The position numbers and the translations under genes are program-made. The notes under the pieces were generated by a model. It worked only from the letters and a program-made list of their open reading frames with translations, was not told where the DNA came from and did not search any database. 64,000 nt of DNA, from contig NC_045434.1 of assembly GCF_002776525.5 (NCBI RefSeq), positions 192,996,545 through 193,060,544 of the forward strand, written 5' to 3'. Positions 30,801-42,089 of the stretch are shown here, piece after piece. Each line of letters starts with the position of its first letter. The first letter of the stretch is position 1. The stretch comes from Piliocolobus tephrosceles (lineage: Eukaryota > Chordata > Mammalia > Primates > Cercopithecidae).

Positions 30801-32114
30801 ACAGGGAAGCTCCAGGTGATGAGGTGCAGCTGTGCCAAGGGTGGTGCCTGGTGTCCTGGGAGCTGTAAAGCTGGCAGGGTGAGGGGAGGCCCCAGCAGGA
30901 GGGCCAGGAGGACAAAGGCCCCAGGTAGGCACAGCTGGGGATGGGTGGGGTCTTTGCATTGGAAGGCCCCAGCTTCCCAGCTCTGAGCAGCAGAGTCTCT
31001 GGCATTAGAGCTGTCCCCTGCCCTAGCTTCACAGGAAGTCCAGGTCCTCTCCACTGGACTCTCACCTGACGGGACTCTGTGACCCCATTCCTACCTCTAA
31101 AATAGTAAATTCGTTGGTCCAGGATGGCCCCACCCACCAGTGGGGATGGACTGCCCACAACTGGGACTGGCCCCGCCCATACAAGGCTGTTCTCTGACGG
31201 CCTCCTTCCCTTGCCCACCCTCCCCTATGGCCTGACATCCTCCTGAGAGCCCACCCTGTCCCCCACTTTGGCCATTGAAGGGCTCTTGAGGACCCCCCGG
31301 GGACCAGCTTGTTGGTGACATTGTGTCCAAGAGCAGCACGGCTGGTCCTCCAGGGAGAGGCTGCGAGCAGCTCTCCAGATCTCTTTGAGAACAAAGATCT
31401 CAACTTCTGAGTCTCAACCAGGAACGAAGGTGGAAGGGTTTCCTGCCCCTTCCCCAGCAGAAAATGGCTCTTGCTCCAGGCCCTCCCCCAGAGACAACAG
31501 ATCTTTGCCTGAGCCTCCAGGGAAGAAGGGTTTTTCCTGCACCACGGAAGTGGTTTAAGGCTTTTGCTTCCGAGGAGAGAAGGGTCTGGGAAGTGGGAAG
31601 GTTTTCATGCCCGTGTGCCCTTGAGAAGTGGCTGATGTCCTGTCCTGGCTTTGTCCTGAGCTTTACCGGAAGCAGCTGATGAAGGAACGTGAACTCCCTT
31701 TGAGTGTGGGGCTCCGGGATGGATGGCTCAGCTGTGAAGCCTTTGCACGCTCAGCCTTTAAGAATTCATTGCAGTGTTAGCTGTCTGTTATGGCAGCCCA
31801 CTCTCCCTCCAGAGTTCTGCCACAGGTGCAGGAGTGGGTGGTTCTGTCTTTCTCAGAAGACCTGGTCATTCTTTGGGTTTCAGTTCAGTTGGCTGCCTTA
31901 CGACTCCAGCTCTCTGAAGGGCTCAAGAAAAGTTAAGACTCTGTAGATTATCTGGCCTTTTTTCTCATTTTGTCTCATGTGTCTTTTCATATCCTAAGTA
32001 GAAACAGGAATTCATGAGAGGACCAAAAAAGTAAACAGAATGTTAGGAAGCTTAAGCAAAGGTTGGGGGCAGCATAATGATGTGGCGCCTTCTTCCTGTA
32101 GAAAGGTCACTTTT
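30801..32114. other. Unassigned non-coding sequence
   Basis: About 1.3 kb of GC-moderate DNA without a recognised gene or repeat. Overlapping open frames on both strands at 30668-31403 appear accidental. Confidence 0.5.
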
Positions 32115-32225
32115 TCATTTCAGAATTCAACAAATATTTGTTGAGCACTTATTACATGCCAGTCACTGTTCTAGATACTGGATGCATTGGAGGCAGAGAG
32201 ACCAACTGGGAGGCTGTTGCAGTAG
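32115..32225 (-). mobile_element. L2 LINE 3'-end fragment
   Basis: TTCAACAAATATTTGTTGAG, CACTTATTACATGCCAGTCA, CTGTTCTAGATACTGGATGC is the reverse of the L2 terminus. Confidence 0.7.
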
Positions 32226-32234
32226 ATTGATAAA

Positions 32235-32335
32235 CAAAGGCCCAGAGAGGGAGATAGAGTATACCCAGGTTACACAGGAAGAGAGCACAGAGTTGGGGCA
32301 GGCACCCAGCTTCTTTGACTCTACGCCCAGGGCTG
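32235..32335 (-). mobile_element. MIR core fragment
   Basis: AAAGGCCCAGAGAGGGAGAT, CCAGGTTACACAGGAAGAG, CAGCTTCTTTGACTCT is the reverse MIR core. Confidence 0.6.
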
Positions 32336-32479
32336 CCCTGCCTTTCATCATGAGGTTTGCTGGAAGCCTCTGAAGATAATCTAATTATCACCCTGCTGGG
32401 AAACAAGAGCCATGGGCCAGAGCTCTGTGCCTCCAAAAGACAATGAAATGCAATTTGGGGCCCGAAAAATTCATGAAGA

Positions 32480-32950
32480 CTAAATAAAAAGGGAATAATC
32501 GATGCTGGTAAATGTGTGGTGAGACAGGCATTCTCATGCAGTGCTGGAAGCCTTTTTGGAAGGCAATTAAGTAAGAACGCTCTTGAGCCTCAGCAATGTC
32601 AGTGCTCTGATGCACTGATTCCACCTCCAGGAATTCGTCCTTAGGAAGTGGTCAGGGATTTGGGCAAGGATTATGCCTAGAGATGCTTACTGCAGCCTGA
32701 TAATAAGAGTGAAAAACTGGAAACTGTAATGCCCTATCTATCCAACCAGAAAGAACGAAAAACTCAATTATGAAGCATCTCAATGAGGGACCATTATGAA
32801 GCTATTAACGTCCCGTTTTTGAGGAACTTTTAATGACGTGAGAAAATGCTCACAACAGAATGGTAAGCAAAAAAAAAAAGAGAGAGAAAGAGGTGAATAT
32901 ACAGTAAGCTCTCGATGACATAAACTATATCATATATAAATATCTACAAC
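32480..32950 (+). mobile_element. Old L1 (L1ME-like) 3' remnant
   Basis: CCTTTTTGGAAGGCAATTAA, CTGATTCCACCTCCAGGAAT, GAAAAACTGGAAACTGTAAT and CAGAATGGTAAGC follow the ORF2-to-3' UTR order of the oldest L1M families. Strongly diverged. Confidence 0.65.
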
Positions 32951-32999
32951 ACATGCCTATAGAAAGGCTAGATAATCCTACTGACAACAACAATGAGAC

Positions 33000-33185
33000 A
33001 GAAAAGCTATTGGTTGAGCCCTCGCTCTGTGCCAACTATGTGCAAAGTGCTTGCCATGCATTCATTAGTTCATTTAATGCTAAATGGACAGACGTGGAGA
33101 AAAAAGGAGACACAGAGAAGTTCATTGACAAGTCCAATGTCACAAAGCTGAGTCCAAGAAAGATTTGAACTCAGGTCTGGAAGAC
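33000..33185 (-). mobile_element. MIR
   Basis: GAGCCCTCGCTCTGTGCCAA, AAAGTGCTTGCCATGCATTC, CATTTAATGC and GATTTGAACTCAGGTCTGG give the reverse MIR order. Confidence 0.75.
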
Positions 33186-33471
33186 TATCCTCTCTTCTGT
33201 GAACCTTTAAGGCTGAGGAGAGGGGCGGGCAGGGTCTTGGACTGACTCACTGCCCCCAGCCCTGGGAGAATTCATTCACTGTGTCTTGGGAGCCAACTGA
33301 GACTGTCTCAGTTGTCCTGACTAACTGAGGCCCAGATCCCCCTGATTCCCATCTCCCACCCCCAAGCTGGTCCATGCCTTTCCTCTCCATTGGGCTACAT
33401 CTCTCTCCACCCCCACACACACATAATCCTCTGCATTAATCATGTATTTCCCCGGTGGACCATGCTGACAG
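33186..33471. other. Unassigned non-coding sequence
   Basis: Nothing recognised. Confidence 0.5.
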
Positions 33472-33638
33472 CTGGGAGGTGCATGGAGATGGATGGCCCC
33501 ATGACCGTCTCACAACCTGGGAGGTGCGTGGAGGTGGACGGCCCTGTGACTGTNNNNNNNNNNAGGTGGACGGCCCTGTGACTGTCTCACAACCTGGGAG
33601 GTGCGTGGAGATGGACGGCCCTGTGACTGTCTCACAGC
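33472..33638 (+). repeat. 45-bp minisatellite (VNTR) containing an assembly gap
   Basis: The unit begins CTGGGAGGTGCRTGGAG and continues RTGGACGGCCCTGTGACTGT, CTCACAAC, a 45-bp period. Units start at 33472, 33517 and 33594, and a partial unit follows the ten-N gap (33554-33563). The array was probably collapsed during assembly. Confidence 0.93.
33554..33563. other. Assembly gap (10 N)
   Basis: Ten N inside the 45-bp minisatellite, probably of nominal length. Confidence 0.99.
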
Positions 33639-34325
33639 CCAAGCCCTGCTCATTAGTGCAGCTACACATCCATCACCTCCAGCAAAAGGCAAACACCAGG
33701 GCAGGAGGATCTGGGAACTATCACTCAAGGGGTCCTCAAATAGAGGGGGTAGAGAGAAACTAGCTCCCTTCCCTGATTTTTTGATACATTTTTCTTTAAT
33801 GCTTCAGTCTCTGGTGTCCCTGCCCAGCCTGGGCTGCCTGCGCCACTCCTCACCTAGCCTGGGGCTCTCAGGAAATACACAGCCTGTCTGCTCAATCACA
33901 CATGGAGAGCAATCTCATGAGGCCTCCCTGGATTTTATCCTCCCCTCTCTGAATGTGCAGATATCTCATCCGCCTCTTGTTTTGATGGATCTAGATATTC
34001 CGATCTGAAATGCGGCACAGCAGCTGAGCAGGGGAGTGAGGCTTCCTGGAAGGAGGAGGAGAGAAGGGAGTAATTCCGTCACACTTACCATTCCCACCCC
34101 AGCTCATCCTGCCCCACCCTGCCAGTCCTCTGCACCGCCTGCACCTCCCTTCTGTGGGGTCCCGAAATGGCAGCTATACTGTGGGCATGCTGGTGTGTTG
34201 GTCACCGGCATTAGGCTGCCCAGACTGCTTTCCCAGAAGGATCTCAGATCCAGCCAGGCCCCATTCTTATAGCTCTCAGCCTGCACCATAGGCATAGGTG
34301 CAAGCAGAGAGGGCTTTAATTCATT
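33639..34325. other. Unassigned non-coding sequence
   Basis: A 135-codon open frame starts at 33601 inside the minisatellite but has no domain-like content. No repeat is recognised. Confidence 0.5.
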
Positions 34326-34354
34326 GTGTGTGTGTGTGTGTGTGTATGTGTGTT
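34326..34354 (+). repeat. (TG)n microsatellite
   Basis: TGTG units with one TATG interruption. Confidence 0.95.
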
Positions 34355-34369
34355 TTCCTTTACAAAGCA

Positions 34370-34525
34370 TTTTCCTATCCATTCTCCACACCTCTGCAAG
34401 ACCAGGAGATTTATTAGCCCCATTTTATAGATGAGGAAACTGAGGCACAGAGAGGTAAGATGTTTATCACTCACAGTTACCCAGCTAGCTAAGTTATGGC
34501 CATTGGACTCCAACTCGCGTTTGAC
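34370..34525 (-). mobile_element. MIR
   Basis: CCCCATTTTATAGATGAGGA, AACTGAGGCACAGAGAGGTA, CAGTTACCCAGCTAGCTAAG is an unusually well-kept reverse MIR core. Confidence 0.85.
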
Positions 34526-35194
34526 TGATACAAAGTCACTGGCTTCCCTGGGTCACAAAAGGAATTCTTGAGATGCAGACACTGAGATGGAGTTGGGGGC
34601 ATGGGTGGAGATGCTTGTTAGGGATGGACAGAAAGGGGAAGGGAAGGAAGCAGGGCCAGAGGGGAGGAAGTCAGCCTGGCCCAGAGCCAGAAGGTGAGTA
34701 GCTTGAGTCAGCTGTCAGAATTGCCCAGCACAGGGCAAAACTGGCTGGGCATTTCCACTCTGTCTCACTCAGCCCCTGAGTGTGTGCTCCCAGGAAGGGA
34801 GCCCCCTGCAGCAGAGCTAACAGAAGGAGACCCTCTGTGACTGCGCTCTTGCAGCTGGGAGCAAGCCTCTCCTCGATGTAGCCTCCGGGGGTGCGTCTCC
34901 TCGTCTGCTACTCATACGGGCTAAAAGTTCAAGTGCAAGAGAGTTAGTAGGTCCTTACTGTTTTAAGCATGAGAGTGGGATAGGAAGAATAAACTGTCAG
35001 GGCATAAGAGCGAGCCCCTCCTCATCTGTCACAGCGCTCCCCTGGTGCTGCTCACATTCATTTCTCCATTCAGGGAACTCTCAGGGATCACCGGGTTCTG
35101 CACACATTCCTCCCTGCCCCCACTGCACTGCAGCAGCCCCCAGCCTCCTGCTGATCAGACTCCATCACCCTCACCAAGACTGCGACCCCGCCTT
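34526..35194. other. Unassigned non-coding sequence
   Basis: No gene or repeat is recognised. Confidence 0.5.
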
Positions 35195-35965
35195 CCTGCT
35201 TCTAGTCCCTGGGTACAAGGAGCCCAAATACCCAGGCAGCCACCATGGCAAACAAACTAGAGACTCTTACTGTGTTCCCTGGAACATGCAAGTCTCCCTT
35301 GGGGACCAAGATGTCCAACCTTGCAGAGCCCAGAGTCACAGGGATGGCAGTCACTAAGTCCCACAGTGGCTCACTAGGAGAATAGTAAGTGGGGCCACTT
35401 CGGCTCCTATCTGTTGTTCTTAAGTCCATGTATTCTTCTTACTGGGGATGCAACCCCTATATAGAGCTTTGATTAAATGCATATACTGCGTCCTGCAGGA
35501 TGGAGACTTGTGCTCACAGGGTATTTCCTCCAAGCTGGCACTCTGACTGGGCCCTCAACAGGTCCCTCCCACACTCTGTAAGGTGGGCAGCGGCAGGGTG
35601 GCATGGTATGTGATACAAACATGGGCCCTTAGTTGTGAGTCTGTGCCTGCACCTACTTTACAGTAAAGTGGGTCCCCTGGCCTGACACACTATTACGTGG
35701 GATCCTGTGCCAGTGGATCGAACCATCCATCGACCCTGGACCCTGGAGTAGCAGTGCCGGCTGAGACTCTGCAGGCAGGAAAGACAAACCCCTCCCAGGA
35801 ATGGATGGCTGTTCCTGTGAGATTAGACTGCTGTGCCTTCCATGTGGAAGAGCCCTGTATTATGGAGTTGACTTGTCAGTCTCTGTGAGGCCTGGTGCCA
35901 TCGCAGAGACTTAGCCATGGTCTCTGCTCCTGGCATGTTGGTTTCCAGAAGCAGCAGGAGATCAG
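35195..35965 (-). pseudogene. ERVL-type pol (integrase region) remnant, antisense
   Basis: Read on the minus strand, this resembles the pol region of ERVL-group internal sequence. A stretch at about 35760-35830 corresponds to the integrase core (a Phe-x-Phe-Pro-Ala-like stretch), and a segment at about 35660-35690 resembles the conserved Thr-His-Phe-Thr motif. Later parts (35200-35430) resemble the downstream ERVL region. Stops and indels break every frame, and no flanking MLT2-type LTR is visible, so this is an isolated fragment. Assignment is from memory of the family. Confidence 0.6.
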
Positions 35966-36149
35966 CCTGGAAAAGCGGAAGCCATGCTGCTGTGCCCGTG
36001 CACAGCCTCCACCCCCATCATGCCAGCGCTGGGGCGGCTGAGGGCAGAGGCGGATGCTAACCAGTTGGATTATCTGCCCCGTTGTTTTGTGCCCCCACCC
36101 CTACCTTGGGGGATGCTCTCAGGTGACCATGAACCTGTGACACAAAGAT

Positions 36150-36350
36150 TTGAGCACTTACTGTACTAGGTGCTGAGCCATGAGCTTTACATCTGTTAGT
36201 TCATTTATTATAACATGGGAGCTCTCACCATCCCGATTTTATAGATGGAGAAACCGAGGCACAGAAAGGATCGAGTATCTTGTCCAAGGCTACTCAGCTA
36301 GGGGCTGGAAGAGCCGGGGTTCAAATGCAGGCATCTGGCTCCACAGAGCT
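36150..36350 (-). mobile_element. MIR, near full length
   Basis: GAGCACTTACTGTACTAGGT, GTTAGTTCATTTATTATAAC, GATGGAGAAACCGAGGCACA and GGGTTCAAATGCAGGCATCT give the whole reverse MIR order. Confidence 0.88.
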
Positions 36351-36584
36351 TCTCTGAACACCCAGAAGGGGTCCTGGTCCTGTTCTCTCCTCCAGGAAGT
36401 GCCTCTGACCCACTCCTCAAAAGACAAAAATGGACAAAGGGTAGGAAGAGGGCTCATCACTGATCCTGCACGCCCTTCACCTTGAAAAGCCACCATGAAG
36501 ATCCAGGCACCCGGAGGTAAGACTGGCACTAATCCAGCCTTCTGGGGCAGATCCATTGCAGCTGGGAGTGTGTACGGTGTAGAA

Positions 36585-36840
36585 TACATTCACTGAGCGT
36601 CTACTCTGTGCCAGCCCCTGTGCCTGGGATTTCTCGGTGAACAAAAGCAGACCCTCGCCTACCTGTGAAGGTTCACATTGGGGGTGTAGATCAAGTTTTA
36701 AATGACACCCATGGTAGGTCTTATCAAGCAATGCAGATGGAGCTATGAGGGCCTATGATGGGGGCTCTGATCTAGCTGGGGAGTCAGGAAAGACTTCCCG
36801 GAGGAGGAGACACTGGAGCAGGACCAGAAACCTGGAAAAG
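36585..36840 (-). mobile_element. L2 LINE 3' end
   Basis: CATTCACTGAGCGTCTACTC, TGTGCCAGCCCCTGTGCCTG and GAAAGACTTCCCGGAGGAGG, AGACACTGGAGCAGGACC are the reverse L2 3' region in correct order. Confidence 0.75.
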
Positions 36841-37639
36841 CACTCCTCGGAATATTGTGAATGGGACTGGAATGCCAGCTGGGTGTCTGGGCAGAATGAT
36901 GGTTAAGATCTCCAAATCCTAAAAGCCTGTGATTCTGACTCATTATTTCCTGGTTCTAAGATTTTATTGACTGAAGATCTTAAGACTTGGAGATGTAAGA
37001 TTCTGGTAGCCAGGAACCATGGGGTTCTCAGGTGCTGAGATTCTCACGCATAAGGCTTTGCTGCTGGAGAAGCACCACACGGAAGCTGCCACGGACCAGG
37101 AGCTGGCTTTCCCCCTTCCTGGGCCCCCAGCCAGGCCCATAACAGGATGTCTATGCAGCTCTTTGTGGCTTAGAGAATGTAAATTTATTCTGCATTTCCA
37201 GCAGCAGGCACTCACCTTATCTGCATGTAACAGTCACCAGAATAAATATTAGAAGACAGGTCTGTGGAGATCTTCTGTGTGTACATGAGTTAAATCCTCC
37301 AGCCAGTTAATCCAGGCAGGATTTTCAACAGAAATGCTATTCTTATATTAATTACAAGGAGGAGCTGGTAACTGGGGCTCTGTTCCATTTGAGGAGGGGC
37401 TGCTGTCTCCTGCTGGAGGGATGAAGAAGGGGCCTTTGTGTGCGGAGGCTGAGGGACTGAGCGGGTGGGGAGAGGGACAGCATCTGTCAGCAGTGTGGCT
37501 GCAGGTGGGGCTGTTTTCCACCCAGCATCCCGGGGCCTCAGCGTGAACCCTCGCCTGGGCTCACTCAGTGCTGGGGCTATAGAAGCTTCCCCAGTGGGGT
37601 CACAGGGAGCAGGGCAGCCTCGCCATGGGTCACACACTC
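36841..37639. other. Unassigned non-coding sequence
   Basis: No gene or clear repeat. Confidence 0.5.
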
Positions 37640-37770
37640 CACTGGGCACTGGCTGGGCTCCAAAGTCACACAGATAGACCAGATTTTGGCTCCCCCACTG
37701 AGCAGTTCAGCCATATGATCTTGAAGAAGCCACGTCACCTCCCTGGGGCTCAGCTTCTTCAACATGATCC
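37640..37770 (+). mobile_element. MIR fragment
   Basis: GGCTCCCCCACTGAGCAGTT, CAGCCATATGATCTTGAAGA, GGGGCTCAGCTTCTTCAAC is the MIR 5'/core. Confidence 0.6.
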
Positions 37771-37924
37771 ATGGTCCGATCCACTCACCTGCCTGCTGGC
37801 TCCAAGGATGGGAGGAAAACACCAGGCATCAGGTTCCTCATGAGCATCGATCCCAGCAACAGCCCCCATGACACCTGCGGGCAGCCGGGCACTGCTGGAA
37901 ATGCTGCACAGGGATCTAGTCCTT

Positions 37925-38065
37925 GCCCCAGCCCAGTGAGGGGGGTGCTGCCACGATCCCCACCCACAAATGAGGAAACTGAGGCACGAGGAAGTTAAGT
38001 AAGCCAATATCACAGAAGCAAAAAATGAGGAGGCAGGATTTACAATCAGTTGACTCCAAAATAAG
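37925..38065 (-). mobile_element. MIR fragment
   Basis: GATCCCCACCCACAAATGAG, GAAACTGAGGCACGAGGAAG and GAGGAGGCAGGATTTACAAT are in reverse MIR order. Confidence 0.8.
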
Positions 38066-38160
38066 TGAACTTCTATATTACATGTAAAATTTTCCAACAA
38101 CCCTCAGCAGGGGTTGCCCAGATGTTGACACTTTCAGTACTGGCTCCCTCCATCTGCACC

Positions 38161-38460
38161 TTTTTTTTTTTTTTTTTTGAGATGGAGTCTCACTCTGTCA
38201 CCCAGGTTGGAATGCAGTGGCACAATCTCAGCTCACTGCAACCTCCAACTCCTGGATTCAAGCAATTCTCTTGCCTCAGCCTCCCAAGTAGCTCAGATTA
38301 CACCATGCCTGGCTAATTTTTTTTTTTTTTTTTTTTTTTTTAGTAGAGACGGGGTTTCACCATGTTGGCCAGGCTGATTTCAACCTCCTGGCTTCAAGTG
38401 ATCCACCTGCTTCAGCCTCCTAAAGTGCTGGGATTACAGGCACAAGCCACCTCGCCCAGC
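38161..38460 (-). mobile_element. Alu (S/J type)
   Basis: The reverse Alu starts with T18 then GAGATGGAGTCTCACTCTGTC, has a second long T-run in the central linker (about 38319-38341), and ends GCCACCTCGCCCAGCC. Divergence is moderate. Confidence 0.93.
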
Positions 38461-38504
38461 CCCTCATTCTCTTTTCTCTGATGCTCTAGCTATTTCCCGG
38501 CAAC

Positions 38505-38710
38505 AGTGACATTCAGTCCCTGCCTCCAGGCCTTTGTTCATGCTGTGCCTTCTCCCTGGAACACCCTTGCCCCTGCCTGTCCATCCAGGAAACCCCTACT
38601 CACACTTCAAGACCCGGGCCAGGCATCATGTTCACCATTGGCAGCCTCCGCCCCACCTGTCCCTGCACCTGGCACATCCTCCATCATAGCACTTAGCAGT
38701 GGGGTTAGGC
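38505..38710 (+). mobile_element. L2 LINE 3' fragment
   Basis: CAGGCCTTTGTTCATGCTGT, GCCTTCTCCCTGGAACACCC, CCCTACTCACACTTCAAGAC is the sense L2 3' region, followed by CATAGCACTTAGCAG. Confidence 0.8.
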
Positions 38711-39445
38711 AGGGGAGAGGGGACAGGATTCCGTCCTCAGGACCTGCCTGCCCTCTCTGTTCACCCACCTCTTCCTTCCACCAACATTCACTGAGTTTGG
38801 CTTCTGTCCAAAGACTCACATTTTGGGAGGAATGACCAACCCCATGAAATTGGCATTATTGCCCCCTTTTTAGATAATCTCCCACTCAGGTTTTGTAATT
38901 CCTGAGACCACAGGCCCCGCTACAAGGGAGCAGTCTGGGAACTCTGACCCCAGCAACCCGGGAACTCGGACCCTACTCTAGGCTGCCAAGGTCACCTTGG
39001 GGAGTTAACGGGGAAGCTCAGAGGCTGTAAGAGTGCCCCCTCCCCTCATCTACATCAGCTCCTCCTTCCTGCAGCTGGGTGTGCAGGAAATGTTCCTCCT
39101 CTGTGTGGCACACTATAACACCATTGCCATTCAATCAACAGTCACGTTAATTAAATATGAATTGATTGTAAGAGCAGTGCTTGAGATGTAGAAGTGATAC
39201 ACTCAGGCACCAGGTAATTAACTCAAAACAACAGGCAATAAGCACGGAGCCGGGTTAATACAACAACCTGGCAGACATCATTTAGATTCTTTTTACCCCT
39301 TGACTTTGAGGCTCAGTAGTAGCTGCCAAGTTACTATCGATTAGCAATCTGTTAAAAAATTTATGACAAGTTCAAACTAATTGACCACAGTGAGGATGAG
39401 TTTGACCCAGGCCAAGGTTCTGAGGCGAGACTGGAATGGCGAAAG
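38711..39445. other. Repeat-free sequence with a homeodomain-site-rich core
   Basis: 39120-39375 is repeat-free and AT-rich, with several TAAT/ATTA cores (GTTAATTAAATATGAATTGA, ATCGATTAG, CTAATTGACC). It has the look of a conserved noncoding element. Conservation cannot be judged from one sequence. Confidence 0.3.
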
Positions 39446-39452
39446 CAGTGTG

Positions 39453-39759
39453 GGGTGGGCGCGGTGGCTCATGCCTGTAATCTCAGCACTTTGGGAGGCC
39501 GAGGCGGGCGGATCACCAGAGGTCAGGAGTTCAAGACCAGCCTGACTAACATGGAGAAATCCCATCTCTAGTAAAAATACAAAAAATTAGCCAGGTGTGG
39601 TGACACATGCCTATAATCCCAGCTACTCAGGAGGCTAAGACAGGAGAATCACTTGAACCCAGAAGACAGAGGTTGCGGTAAGCTGAGATCACGCCATTGC
39701 ATTCCAGCCTGGGCAACAAGAGCATAAACTCCACCTCAAAAAACAAACAAACAAACAAA
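39453..39759 (+). mobile_element. AluS-type element
   Basis: A full Alu from GGGTGGGCGCGGTGGCTCAT to a CAAA-rich tail. A short CAGTGTG duplication lies at 39446-39452 and 39760-39766. Confidence 0.95.
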
Positions 39760-39766
39760 CAGTGTG

Positions 39767-40544
39767 AAGGAAGCATCAGTCACATGGACAACCTCTAGGT
39801 CTGCTCTTGGGGACAGACCACACTGTTTAGTGGGCCTGAGATGCTCTCCTCCCCACTCAGCCCCTCCCAGGACCACCCCCCATCCAGGGAGCACTCAGGT
39901 AGCCCCAAAAACCCAGAGCAAGTACACAGCCTGTGTGTGAAGTGGGGCACAACAACTGAGACAGCAAACCACCCCTGAGGCAGGCCAGGCGGCCTATGCT
40001 CCTTGCAGGGTTTCAGCCTGGGATGCACAACTGCCGGGATTTTCTTAGCCTTTAAACTGTCAGGAAGGATGCAAAATCCAGATGTGCAGGAATAAGAGAG
40101 CCAGGCTCCTCTGGGCTGCACTGATTTGAACTTGCAGAGGTGCCCAAGGGCTCCTGGCCAGCAGCTCCGGCTTCTGGGCTCTCCCACCCCTCCACCCACT
40201 CACCCTGCAGGATCTGAACCAGGGTGCAGGGGGCAGGCCTCCCAAGTCCAGAGACAGGAGGTGGAGGGCAGGCCTGTCCAAAAGTAGCTCTCCCTGCTCC
40301 AGTCCTGAAGTGGAACATCAACCTGGTTCTTTAGGTTCGAGGCCTCTTGGCTTTTCTGGGGTAAATGAAAAAACAGGTAACAAAATTGTCAGCTGCATAG
40401 CAAATAGAAAAGACAAAACCAAAAAGGAGAGAAGGGTGAAAGAGCGTGGCAAAATATAATGCACAGTGACAGTGAATTACTGCATACTCTCCCGCGGGCA
40501 GGCAGGAGTCTCAGAAGAGGAGCGAGGCTGGGGCGTGTTGGGGA
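39767..40544. other. Unassigned non-coding sequence
   Basis: No gene or repeat is recognised. An antisense 134-codon open frame at 39795-40199 has no family resemblance. Confidence 0.5.
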
Positions 40545-40640
40545 TGGTCCTAGGCCAAGCCTCCACTTTCCCACCTGCACAATGGGCAAATGACATCCCC
40601 TTCAGTGGCTGTGAGATTAGAGGTGATAGGAACAAATTGC
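40545..40640 (+). mobile_element. MIR 3' fragment
   Basis: CACTTTCCCACCTGCACAAT, GGGCAAATGACATCCCC resembles the MIR core. Confidence 0.55.
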
Positions 40641-40916
40641 CCCGACCAGCTCCTACCTGGAAAAGATGCTTGAGTGTGACAGGTATCATTCTCGCCAGAG
40701 GCCATGAGTGCAGCAGCCGAGCCCTTGCTCTGGGGGGTCCCCAGCCAGGGAGACAGCTGGTTGGTCACAGGGTCTAAGAGGGAGGGGCTGTCTCATGAGC
40801 ACTTCCAAGCACCTCTTCACTCCGTCCCCCTTATGCCTAGAAGCCCAGCCCTACACTCATCCTACAGGTGGGGAAACTGAGGCTCTGAGGGTCGTGCAGC
40901 TTGGGGGCTGAAACAT

Positions 40917-41140
40917 GGAATCTGGGGTCCAGTGGACCTAAGTTGGCACCACTTGCGCCTATGGGACCTGCACGGATGACTCAACCTGTCTGTACCTATT
41001 TGCTCATCTGCAAAATGAGACCGCTCATGGGACTTACCTTGTAAGGCTGTTGTGTTGGATGAAACTCTGTACTGTCAATGTTTATGGATGACTTGACACT
41101 GTGCCTGGCACACAGGAAAGTCAGTTAAAATAATGATCAT
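40917..41140 (+). mobile_element. MIR, near full length
   Basis: GCTCATCTGCAAAATGAGAC, GACTTACCTTGTAAGGCTGT and CACTGTGCCTGGCACACAGG give the MIR order. A reverse MIR core (GTGGGGAAACTGAGGCTCTG) lies just upstream at 40860-40905. Confidence 0.82.
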
Positions 41141-41215
41141 ATAATATAATTATAATATATAATATAATGATAAAATAATATAATAATGATAATGATAGCA
41201 ATAATAATTATGACT
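41141..41215 (+). repeat. AT-rich (TAATA)n tract
   Basis: Irregular TAATA/ATAAT units directly follow the MIR 3' end, a common site of microsatellite growth. Confidence 0.85.
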
Positions 41216-41686
41216 AAAGTGATTCAGCCTCACTTTGGATCCCTGGTCTGTTTGGGAGGTAAACCTGACCCCCGAGGTGACTGCCTCAGCCACTTTTATT
41301 CGTGTGTCTCCTGCCCTGCCGTGGCTCTCAGGAATCTCAGATCTTGGTGCTATGTCCTCAAGGCCATTTCATTTCCTTTCCTCAGAAGAATGATCAGTTT
41401 TATCCAATATTTGCATGTAGTCAAGTTTGTGAGTCTCCTCCGTTCATGGAAAATCATTTTCTGCATCTCCCACACAGATTCCTTGCCAAAGGTCTCTCAC
41501 GCTTGAGTATCGGGGCTGAACCATGTCGCTTAGAGACATGCAGGCTTAAGGAAATGCAGAAAATGCCACTTAAAAATGTTGCTTAAAGGTATGGCTTTTT
41601 GTTTCTTTTATTTAAAAACCTGTGAATAAATCATTGATTTAACTCACTAGGGAGTTGACATTTTGCACATTTAAAAAGGTTAGTTT
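41216..41686. other. Unassigned non-coding sequence
   Basis: No gene or repeat is recognised. Confidence 0.5.
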
Positions 41687-41703
41687 AGAAAATCTGACAA
41701 TGC

Positions 41704-41970
41704 GGCCAGGCGCGGTGGCTCACGCCTGTAATCCCAGCACTTTGGGAGGCCAAGGTGGGCGGATCACGAGGTCAGGAGTTTAAGACCAGCCTGGCCAACA
41801 AGACAAAACCCCATCTCTACTAAAAATTCAAAAATTAGCCAGGCGTGGTGGCCAGCTACTCAGGAGGCTGAGGCAGGAGAATTGCTTGAACCCAGGAAGC
41901 AGAAGTTGTAGTGAACCAAGATGGTGCCATTGCACTCCAGCCTGGGTGACAAGAGCAAGACTCCATCTGA

Positions 41971-42001
<31 letters not shown>

Positions 42002-42072
42002 GAAGGAAGGGAAAGAGAAAGAAAGAAAGAAAAGAAAGAGAGAGAGAAGGAAAAGAAAAGAAAAGAAAAGAA
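41704..42072 (+). mobile_element. AluS/Y-type element with expanded (GAAA)n tail
   Basis: Starts GGCCAGGCGCGGTGGCTCAC. The right arm carries a small deletion (GTGGTGGCCAGCTACTC lacks the usual spacer). The tail (about 41970-42072) is a GAAA/GGAA microsatellite. A 17-bp target duplication AGAAAATCTGACAATGC lies at 41687-41703 and 42073-42089. Confidence 0.96.
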
Positions 42073-42089
42073 AGAAAATCTGACAATGC

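Noticed and set aside
33472..33638. CRISPR-like array
   Set aside because: The units are contiguous 45-bp tandem copies without unique spacers, in a primate genome; it is a minisatellite.
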